A stretch of DNA of 10,115 nt from AM-0621 sp964573505 (GTDB taxonomy: Bacteria > Planctomycetota > Planctomycetia > Planctomycetales > Planctomycetaceae), in assembly GCA_964573505.1 (NCBI GenBank), contig CAZNMS010000313.1:1-10115 (forward strand), in the 5' to 3' direction. Under the pieces are notes generated by a model. It was not told the origin of the DNA, made no database searches, and saw nothing but the letters and a program-made list of their open reading frames with translations. Positions 1 to 5,718 of this stretch are shown in pieces; position 1 is the stretch's first letter, and every line of letters begins with the position of its first letter. The position numbers and the translations under genes are program-made.

Positions 1-66
1 AGGAGTTGAGGAGTTGAGGAGTTGAGGAGTGAGGAGTGAGGAGTGAGGAGTGAGGAGTGAGGAGTG
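1..66. repeat. Short tandem repeat, 8-bp then 7-bp units
   Basis: Three copies of AGGAGTTG (1-24) are followed by six copies of AGGAGTG (25-66), and the array probably continues beyond the left edge. The two unit types differ by one T, so the array looks as if it grew by slippage from two related units. It lies just downstream of the minus-strand ligase gene, where it would be transcribed as a CU-rich strand able to pair with the G-rich inverted copy at 91-126. Confidence 0.9.
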
Positions 67-115
67 CAAACGCTGCTTGAGCCAGCTTCTCCCCACTCCT
101 CAACTCCTCAACTCC
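10..115. repeat. Inverted repeat at the 3' end of the OleC-like gene
   Basis: Positions 10-31 and 94-115 are perfect reverse complements over 22 bases, built from GGAGTTGA/GGAGTG units, with a 62-base spacer. The related inverted sequence extends imperfectly over 91-126. In the minus-strand transcript this gives a long stem that begins inside the last codons of the ligase and continues past its stop. It could protect the 3' end or end transcription, but there is no U-tract, so a standard intrinsic terminator is not shown. A dispersed planctomycete repeat is the other simple reading. Confidence 0.8.
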
Positions 116-1866
116 CCACTCCTCACCTTCCCCTCCGCCCATGGACCGAGCTTCTCGCGGAAGATCTTCACGTTGTGCCGGATGTCGACTGGCAATGACC
201 GGTGAAACAAGATCGTCTTGATCGACTGAGTCAGCGGGTTCGCGCGGCCGAGTTTTTCAAGCTCGGCGCGGAAGCGAGCTTCGGCCTCGGACGTTTCGGG
301 GAAGTGACCGGTTTCGGGCTCGACGACGATGACTGGTTGCTGCGGCTTCGCTCCGATGCCGACTAAGGCTGAGCGATAGACGCGCGGGTGCTGATTGAAG
401 ATCGCCTCGCACGGAATCGTGAAGAGCCGCCCGCTCGGCGTATCGACGATGTGCGCCTTCCGACCGCAAAACCACAAACGGCCTTGCTCGTCGAGATACC
501 CAACATCGCCCATGCGGTGCCAAAAGCCGGTCGTCGACGACTCGCTGTCATCGGCGATCTTCGCGCCGCGCGTCGCCTCGGGTAATAGAAAATACTCACG
601 AGTGGTCGACGGCGCTTGCACGAGCACTTCGCCAATCTCGCCCGACGGCAGTTCGCTCACATCGGACAGACGCACGATCGGTCCGTCCGTAATGCGAACG
701 ATCTTCACTCGCACCTGAGGAAACAGCTTGCCGACGCACGTTCCTTTTCCGACGCGCCACAACGCCGCCGTCTGCCCGAGCACTTCTCGTCCCGAGATCG
801 AAGCGATCGGCAACGACTCCGTCGCTCCATACGGCGTATGGATGTCGGCATCGGGTTCGGCAAAGGCTCGCGACATCCGCTCGATGACATGCACCGGCAC
901 CGGAGCGCCGGCCGAGAGCACTCGCTTCAGCGTCTTGATCTTGAGCCCGTGCTGCTCGCAGTAGCGCCCGACGCGGTTCCAAATAGCGGGCGAACCGAAC
1001 GCCTGAGTCACGCCTTGATTCTCGATCGCCTCTAGCACCTTCCGAGGATCAACTTGCGCCGGACGCGTCGGGTCCATTTCGGGAATCACCGTCGTCACTC
1101 CCATTGCCGAATTGAACAACGCGAATAACGGAAAGCCCGGCAGATCAACTTCGCCCGGCTTGATGTCATAGAAATCGCGCAGCAATTCGACTTGCGCGTC
1201 GAACATCCCGTGCTCATAGGAAACGCCTTTTGGCGGTCCCGTGCTGCCGCTTGTAAAAATAATTGCAGCAGGATCAGTCTTGAGCGTTCGCGGCGCGTCG
1301 AACGGCGACCACTCTGAAATGAGCGGCGAGGCGCTAGCCGCCGGTTCTGATCGCGCGTCGCACCCGCAGCTAGCGCTTTGCGGCTCAGCCCCGAGCAGTT
1401 CGGCATAGCTTCGTCCGCCCCAAAACCATCGACGGCCATTGACCGTCACATTGAGCCGCGCTCGCGGAAAGCGACGTCCCGACAGCACGCGAATGGCTTG
1501 CACGATCGGGATCGCGATGAAGCCGTCGGGCTCAACGGTTTCGAGACACCTAAAGATGTTCGATCGCCCCATTCCCGGATCGATCAGCACAACAACCGCG
1601 CCCGTCCGAAAGAGAGCAAAAGTCAGCGCGATGAATTCGAGGCTCGGCTTCACCATGAGGACGAGCCGCATGCCGGGGCGAACTCCGAACTCGATGAGTC
1701 CCCGCGCGAGCCGATCGCTCTCACGATCAAGCTGCTCGAACGTGAGATGCGAGTAAGTCACTCGCCCCGCGCGATCACGACCGGCCGGAAACACGACCGC
1801 GCGTTGAGTGGGATAAAGCCGCGCGGACTCACGCAAGCGATCAGCAATGTTGGCGTAGTCGGGCAT
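100..1866 (-). CDS. oleC: OleC-like AMP-forming ligase (beta-lactone synthetase / fatty acid CoA ligase family)
   Basis: This 588-residue protein belongs to the ANL adenylate-forming superfamily. Visible motifs are the phosphate-binding loop IIFTSGSTGPPKG (residues 202-214), YGATES (346-351), GDVGYLDEQGRLWFCGRK (453-470) and the C-terminal RHNVKIFREKL segment with K567 as the likely A10 lysine. The stretch DLPGFPLFALFNSAMG then TTVIPEMDPTRPA (241-269) is characteristic of OleC, which in known systems converts a beta-hydroxy acid made by OleA/OleD to a beta-lactone that OleB decarboxylates to an olefin. No oleA, oleB or oleD lies in the window, so a plain acyl-CoA ligase role remains possible. 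No Shine-Dalgarno sequence precedes the ATG; the start is chosen because MPDYANIADRL fits the family N-terminus. Two oddities: residues about 160-182 are encoded by an inverted repeat, and the last eight residues (VRSGELRS) and the TGA come from another repeat. Confidence 0.85.
   Translation of the reverse strand: MPDYANIADRLRESARLYPTQRAVVFPAGRDRAGRVTYSHLTFEQLDRESDRLARGLIEFGVRPGMRLVLMVKPSLEFIALTFALFRTGAVVVLIDPGMGRSNIFRCLETVEPDGFIAIPIVQAIRVLSGRRFPRARLNVTVNGRRWFWGGRSYAELLGAEPQSASCGCDARSEPAASASPLISEWSPFDAPRTLKTDPAAIIFTSGSTGPPKGVSYEHGMFDAQVELLRDFYDIKPGEVDLPGFPLFALFNSAMGVTTVIPEMDPTRPAQVDPRKVLEAIENQGVTQAFGSPAIWNRVGRYCEQHGLKIKTLKRVLSAGAPVPVHVIERMSRAFAEPDADIHTPYGATESLPIASISGREVLGQTAALWRVGKGTCVGKLFPQVRVKIVRITDGPIVRLSDVSELPSGEIGEVLVQAPSTTREYFLLPEATRGAKIADDSESSTTGFWHRMGDVGYLDEQGRLWFCGRKAHIVDTPSGRLFTIPCEAIFNQHPRVYRSALVGIGAKPQQPVIVVEPETGHFPETSEAEARFRAELEKLGRANPLTQSIKTILFHRSLPVDIRHNVKIFREKLGPWAEGKVRSGELRS
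1320..1387. repeat. Inverted repeat pair inside the OleC-like coding sequence
   Basis: Arm 1320-1346 begins TGAGCGGCGAGGCGCTAGCC; arm 1362-1387, read on the minus strand, begins TGAGCCGCAAAGCGCTAGCT. They match at 21 of 26 positions with a 15-base spacer (1347-1361). Both centre on GCGCTAGC, itself a palindrome. The pair encodes about residues 160-182 of the ligase, a Ser/Ala/Cys-rich stretch between the N-terminal subdomain and the P-loop where family members normally have a short variable linker. The reading frame stays open. Confidence 0.75.
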
Positions 1867-1940
1867 GCGAAACGGGCACGTTGGGAGCGAGTTGAACGAA
1901 ACGAGGTCACGCGAAACAGGATGAGCAGAAGAGAAAGAGA

Positions 1941-2117
1941 GGAACGCTAATCGGCGCTAATTGGCGCTAATAAAGACGGTGTTTCATGAGAGCGTTGCTT
2001 CATCGCCGAGATCGTCAGATTTCGGACGCAGTGACTGCGACCGCGAAGTCTCACGATTGCGGCGACGAACGATTTCGTCCCTCTTTATTAGTTCCGATTA
2101 GTGCCGATTAGCGTTCC
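1941..2117. repeat. Long inverted repeat with 10-bp internal periodicity
   Basis: Left arm 1941-1976 and right arm 2082-2117 are reverse complements at 32 of 36 positions, separated by 105 bases. Within each arm the sequence repeats every 10 bases: CGCTAATCGG, CGCTAATTGG, CGCTAATAAA in the left arm. Purine-rich flanks (GAAGAGAAAGAGA to the left; the complement of TTCTTCTCTTTTCC to the right) weakly extend the symmetry. It could be a small non-autonomous mobile element, a dispersed palindromic repeat, or a long RNA hairpin in the leader of the ligase transcript. No target-site duplication is obvious. Confidence 0.8.
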
Positions 2118-2196
2118 CCCTTCTTCTCTTTTCCTGAAGGCAAGCGCGGGCGGGAAGTTACGAGATGCCGCGCGCTGCTGACACTCACCTCAAACA

Positions 2197-2235
2197 CAAA
2201 CAGCCGCGTCGAGCATTCGTCGACGCGGCTGTTTG
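2197..2235 (-). terminator. Strong hairpin, likely terminator of the DUF1501 gene
   Basis: A perfect 16-bp stem (CAAACAGCCGCGTCGA and its complement) encloses a 7-base loop at 2213-2219, starting 26 bases after the DUF1501 stop codon. Read on the minus strand, the stem is followed by TGTTTGAGG, which together with the U-rich base of the stem gives only a weak U-tract. The position directly behind a gene and the GC-rich stem favour a terminator over a regulatory site. Confidence 0.7.
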
Positions 2236-2261
2236 CGTTTCTGAGTCATCCATCATCCGAC

Positions 2262-3593
2262 TTAGCCGATCAACTCGGCAATCGGCTCGCCTTCATTGAG
2301 GATCGGCAGAGGCCGCTTCGCCTGATCGAAGAAGACGTGATGATGATCAATCCCGAGCGTGCGATAGATCGTCGAGAGCACGCAGCCGGGCGTTGCGGCT
2401 TTGCTCGTCGGGTACTCGGCATTGCTGTTCGTCGTGCCGATCGCTTGCCCCATCTTCAAACCGCCGCCCGCATAGAGGATCGACATCGCTCCCGGCCAGT
2501 GGTCTCGACCGGCACCCGGATTGATTCGCGGCGTGCGTCCGAACTCGCCGAATGACGTCACAAGCACGTCGTCGTTGAGTCCTCGATCATGCAAGTCTTC
2601 GACGAGCGCTGTGATCGCTCGATCGTACTTCGGCAGCAAGTTGTTCTTGAGTTGCGCGAAGTTGTCGCCGTGAGTGTCCCATCCGCCGCCCGCTTGAATC
2701 GTGACATAGGTCACTCCGGCCTCAACGAGCCTTCGTGCGAGCAAGCAGCTTTGACCGAGATCGTTGCGACCGTACTTCTCTCGCAGCAGCGGATCTTCCG
2801 CTTGAATCTGAAACGCGCGACGCGCCTTCTCGCTCGTGATCATCTCAACGGCATCGACATAGAACTTATCGAGCCCCTCGATATCGCCCTTCGAGTCGAT
2901 ATCGCGTCGCACGGTATCAAGCTGCGACAAGAGTCCGTGCCGCTTCGTCATGCGACTGCGATCAACTCGACCGGGCAGCGTGAGATTGCGAACGTTGAAG
3001 CCGTCTCCGTTCGGATCGCTGTCGGGAGAGAACGGATTGAATTCGGCCCCGAGATACGCGGCCTTTCCGAGTCCCAGTGAGTTCGGCAGATTCACATAGG
3101 CGGGCATACCTTGCTCTGCCGAGCCGACCATCTTCGCCGCGACGGAACCGCAAGCCGGGAAGATGTTGTTGTTGACTTCGATCGAGGGCTGATAGCCGGT
3201 CAGCATCCACTGCGAGCCCATTCCGTGCCCGGCATTGGTGTGATACGCCGACCTCAGAATCGCGAGCTTGTCCATGATCCGAGCCTGCAGCGGCAGATGC
3301 TCGCCGATCTCAATTCCCGGCACGTTCGTCGCGATCGGCTTGAACTCGCCGCGAATCTCACGCGGTGCCGTCGGCTTCAAATCGTACATGTCTATATGTG
3401 AAGGCCCGCCAGCAGCCCAGATGAGAATCACGGACTTGCGTCGCGGAGTCGTTCCGCCTTCTTTGGCGACGGCTTCATGTCGCAGCAAGTTCGGCAAAGT
3501 CAGTCCGCCGACAGCGAGGCTGCCGACCTGCAAGAAGCTGCGACGAGTAACCCCGTCACACTGGCGGAGCGTATTGGGGAAGAGGTTCAGCAT
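2262..3593 (-). CDS. DUF1501 family protein, Tat-exported
   Basis: The protein has 443 residues when started at the ATG at 3593, which has AGGAG (3599-3603) five bases upstream. An earlier in-frame start at 3665 lacks such a site and would put 24 residues before the signal peptide. A twin-arginine signal is plain: TRRSFLQVG with R17-R18, then a hydrophobic run to about residue 36. The body shows DUF1501 signatures: WAAGGPSHIDMYDLKP (59-74), GGGWDTHGDNF (302-312), SFGEFGRTP (347-355) and GRDHWPGA (362-369). The Asp and His residues in these resemble the metal site of the alkaline phosphatase fold to which the family is related. The reaction is unknown. In planctomycetes these genes usually sit beside DUF1549/DUF1553 cytochrome-like genes; none is adjacent here, so this copy may act alone. 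Confidence 0.92.
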   Translation of the reverse strand: MLNLFPNTLRQCDGVTRRSFLQVGSLAVGGLTLPNLLRHEAVAKEGGTTPRRKSVILIWAAGGPSHIDMYDLKPTAPREIRGEFKPIATNVPGIEIGEHLPLQARIMDKLAILRSAYHTNAGHGMGSQWMLTGYQPSIEVNNNIFPACGSVAAKMVGSAEQGMPAYVNLPNSLGLGKAAYLGAEFNPFSPDSDPNGDGFNVRNLTLPGRVDRSRMTKRHGLLSQLDTVRRDIDSKGDIEGLDKFYVDAVEMITSEKARRAFQIQAEDPLLREKYGRNDLGQSCLLARRLVEAGVTYVTIQAGGGWDTHGDNFAQLKNNLLPKYDRAITALVEDLHDRGLNDDVLVTSFGEFGRTPRINPGAGRDHWPGAMSILYAGGGLKMGQAIGTTNSNAEYPTSKAATPGCVLSTIYRTLGIDHHHVFFDQAKRPLPILNEGEPIAELIG

Positions 3594-3598
3594 GCTTT

Positions 3599-3603
3599 CT
3601 CCT
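3599..3603 (-). promoter_or_regulatory. Ribosome binding site deciding the DUF1501 start
   Basis: AGGAG on the minus strand lies five bases before the ATG at 3593. It selects the 443-residue start, which places the twin-arginine motif at residues 17-18, over the longer open frame. Confidence 0.8.
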
Positions 3604-3693
3604 GAACTTCGAAGTGCGTAAATCAAAACCCGTTGATGGCAGAGTGATGTGAAGCATCGGCCCAATCAAGGCGTCGTCCACAATCTGATTCGA

Positions 3694-4140
3694 TCATTCT
3701 GGAACAGAGGCCGCTTGAATCGCAGAAATGATCTCGTCGACGGAACCGGCACGAACAGCGATTCGCATCGTTCGATTGAGATCGTCGTCATTCCAAACGT
3801 TGCGAACGAGAGCTGCTACTTCGGGCAGTTGTTCTGTGCCGAAGCGAGCCTCAACGGCCTTGATGATTCCGTCTTGCATACCTTCAGCGCGTGAGACTTG
3901 TTGGAAAGTTGAGACGTAGGGCATCGTGTTTTCCTTTTGCAGCGATTCGATATCGGTAGAGAACTTGATGGTCAAATCTGACGGCAACTTCATTAACCAG
4001 TCGATGAATCTGAAAAGCTTGCGGACCTTTTCGCGCTCCCATCCGCGAGCATAGAGCAGTCGAACTAAATGGCTCTTGAGTGCGAGTCGTTGCTCACTGT
4101 CGCGTTTCGTCGCGGCCGTCAGCAGATCAATCGCCGACAT
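3694..4140 (-). pseudogene. Remnant of an Rpn-family recombination-promoting nuclease / putative transposase (C-terminal half)
   Basis: From the ATG at 4140 this encodes about 148 residues. The segment KSHLVRLLYARGW, then KLFRFIDWLMKLP, then ENTMPYVSTFQQVSRAEGMQDG matches the C-terminal half of Rpn-like proteins, which are usually about 300 residues and often abundant in planctomycete genomes. The N-terminal PD-(D/E)XK nuclease half is missing: upstream codons (to 4194) run into repeat sequence and read as unrelated Arg/Ser-rich residues. The start has only a weak purine run before it. I infer a 5'-truncated remnant rather than a working gene, though a small expressed protein cannot be excluded. 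The final part (residues about 90-148: acidic, helical, ending QAASVPE) is intact up to its TGA. The closeness of the palindromic repeats at 4184-4241 to the break suggests the rearrangement involved them. Confidence 0.7.
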
Positions 4141-4183
4141 TCCGACTCGGCTCGTCTTCGATACGCTCCGCGCGCATCGCGTC

Positions 4184-4241
4184 GCTTGACTCACCGAGTT
4201 GAGCCGCCGGTTCGAAAAACGCTCGACTCAGTGAGTCAAGC
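4184..4241. repeat. Inverted pair of palindromic repeats upstream of the sulfatase
   Basis: Arm 4184-4204 (GCTTGACTCACCGAGTTGAG plus C) and the reverse complement of arm 4221-4241 agree at 19 of 21 positions, with a 16-base spacer. Each arm is itself nearly palindromic around GACTCA-TGAGTC, so several alternative foldings exist. It lies between the truncated transposase remnant and the sulfatase start. It may be a dispersed repeat or an operator-like element; nothing here decides between them. Confidence 0.75.
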
Positions 4242-4253
4242 TACGTGTTGGTT

Positions 4254-4274
4254 GCGGCTTCGCCGCGTAAGGAG
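4254..4274 (+). promoter_or_regulatory. Sulfatase ribosome binding site with a small hairpin just before it
   Basis: AAGGAG (4269-4274) stands seven bases before the ATG at 4282 and fixes the sulfatase start. Directly upstream is a perfect 5-bp hairpin GCGGC-TTC-GCCGC (4254-4266), only two bases from the Shine-Dalgarno sequence. It could affect ribosome access, but it may be chance in GC-rich DNA. Confidence 0.65.
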
Positions 4275-4281
4275 TTCATGC

Positions 4282-5703
4282 ATGCCTCACTCGACATCGC
4301 GGTCTCTCATTCGTGCTGTCCGCAAGACACTCTTTTTCATGGCGGCTGCAATCGTTCTTACACTGACTGCGACGACTCGCGCCGAGTCGCCGAATGTCAT
4401 CGTCATCTATGCCGACGATCTCGGATGGGGCGATCTTGCTTGCTACGGGCATCCGGTCATTCGCACGCCGCACCTTGATCGAATGGCAGCGGAAGGCATG
4501 CGATTCACCGAGTTCTATTCAGCGGCAGAAGTCTGCACGCCGAGCCGAGCGGCGTTGCTGACGGGCCGCTATCCGATTCGAAGTGGCATGTGTCACGACC
4601 AGTTTCGAGTGCTGAGACAGAACTCGCAGGGCGGTCTGCCGAAGTCGGAAGTCACTCTTGCTGAGGCACTCAAGTCAAAGGGCTACGTCACCGGCTGCGT
4701 CGGCAAATGGCATCTCGGACATTTGCCCGAGCATCTGCCGCCGCAGCACGGGTTCGATGAGTATTTTGGATTACCCTTCTCAAACGACATGCGGCCGACA
4801 CCCGAATCGCCGAAAGGTCGCGACCGGTTCTTTGTCGAGAAGAACGAGTATTGGGCAACGCCGCTCATTCGAGGCACGGAGATCATCGAGCCTCAGCCGG
4901 ATCAAACTCAGCTCACGCGGCGCTACACCGAGGAAGCGGTGAAGTTCATTCGAACGTACAAGGCGAAGCCGTTCTTCCTCTACTTCCCGCATACGTTCCC
5001 GCACGTGCCGCTCTTCGCGTCGGACAAGTTTCGCGGGAAGAGTCCCGCCGGGATCTACGGTGACGTCGTTGAAGAACTCGATTGGAGCGTCGGGCAAGTG
5101 CTTGATGCGGTGCGTCAAGAAGGGCTTGCTGAGCGAACTCTCGTCGTCTTCAGCAGCGATAATGGGCCATGGCTGATCTTCGACACTCACGGCGGCTCAG
5201 CCGGACTGCTGCGCGAGGGTAAAGGCTCTACTTGGGAAGGCGGCATGCGCGTGCCCGGCATTTTCTGGTGGCCGAGCAAAGTGAAAGCCGGAGTCGTTCA
5301 GCGTGAGATGGCGCTGACAATGGACGTGCTGCCGACCGTCTGCAAATTGGTCGGCATCGACACCTCGCCAGATCGAGCGCTCGACGGACGCGACATCTCG
5401 CCGCTGCTCTTCGGCACCGGCAACATCGAGCGTGATGTCTTCCTCTACTACCGAGGTCAGACGCTCTACGCCGCGCGACTCGGAGATTGGAAAGCTCACT
5501 TCATCACGCGCTCGGCTTACGGTCCCGATAAGCCCGAAGCGCATGACCCGCCAGCGCTTTACAACCTGCGAGTGGATCCGAGCGAACGCTTCGACGTCGC
5601 GGCAAAGAACCCGGACATCATTGCGAAGATCAAAGACGCCGTCGCACAGAAGCTCGCGGGGATTAAGCCGGCTGAGTCTCAGTTGATTGAGACAGTGAAG
5701 TAA
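4282..5703 (+). CDS. Secreted type I sulfatase (arylsulfatase A-like)
   Basis: The 473-residue protein is a formylglycine-dependent sulfatase. It starts with a signal peptide: basic residues to R14, hydrophobic core 16-31, likely cleavage after TTRA near residue 34. The metal-binding YADDLGWGD (43-51) is present, as is the maturation motif CTPSRAALLTGR (85-96), in which C85 is the residue converted to formylglycine. Further hallmarks are GKWHLG (141-146, K142 and H144), the FPHTFPHVP region (235-243), SSDNGPW (291-297, D293 and N294) and K314 in the REGKGSTWEGG segment. The end LYNLRVDPSERFDVA is the usual C-terminal strand region. The length is normal for the family. The AAGGAG site at 4269 selects this start, although the frame is open upstream to 4069. 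It probably removes sulfate esters from extracellular or periplasmic polysaccharides; the substrate cannot be read from the sequence. Confidence 0.93.
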   Translation: MPHSTSRSLIRAVRKTLFFMAAAIVLTLTATTRAESPNVIVIYADDLGWGDLACYGHPVIRTPHLDRMAAEGMRFTEFYSAAEVCTPSRAALLTGRYPIRSGMCHDQFRVLRQNSQGGLPKSEVTLAEALKSKGYVTGCVGKWHLGHLPEHLPPQHGFDEYFGLPFSNDMRPTPESPKGRDRFFVEKNEYWATPLIRGTEIIEPQPDQTQLTRRYTEEAVKFIRTYKAKPFFLYFPHTFPHVPLFASDKFRGKSPAGIYGDVVEELDWSVGQVLDAVRQEGLAERTLVVFSSDNGPWLIFDTHGGSAGLLREGKGSTWEGGMRVPGIFWWPSKVKAGVVQREMALTMDVLPTVCKLVGIDTSPDRALDGRDISPLLFGTGNIERDVFLYYRGQTLYAARLGDWKAHFITRSAYGPDKPEAHDPPALYNLRVDPSERFDVAAKNPDIIAKIKDAVAQKLAGIKPAESQLIETVK

Positions 5704-5718
5704 CGAGCTGCGCTTCGT

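Larger units (their letters stand above)
1867..2261. other. Gene-free region upstream of the OleC-like gene
   Basis: About 395 bases separate the ligase start from the DUF1501 stop. They contain a long inverted repeat (1941-2117) and a terminator-like hairpin (2197-2235), listed separately. The promoter of the ligase should lie here, reading leftwards, but I see no convincing -35/-10 pair. A 41-codon frame at 1986-2111 ends inside the repeat and has no support as a gene. Confidence 0.6.

Noticed and set aside
1..66. CRISPR array or origin iterons as an explanation of the tandem repeat.
   Set aside because: The units are 7-8 bp, directly adjacent and without spacers, and there are no cas, rep or partition genes nearby; it is a simple slippage-type array.
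1378..1950. A 190-codon plus-strand open frame opposite the OleC-like gene.
   Set aside because: It is antisense to a clear family member, is rich in Arg, Ser and His as expected from a complementary frame, and shows no domain.
1986..2111. A 41-codon plus-strand frame between the arms of the long inverted repeat (starts MRALLHRR, ends ISAD).
   Set aside because: It ends inside the repeat arm, has no ribosome binding site, and no recognisable protein features; it is probably a chance frame.
4069..4281. Upstream in-frame extension of the sulfatase (71 codons).
   Set aside because: It runs through the palindromic repeat and the antisense of the transposase remnant; the AAGGAG site at 4269 and the signal peptide both place the start at 4282.
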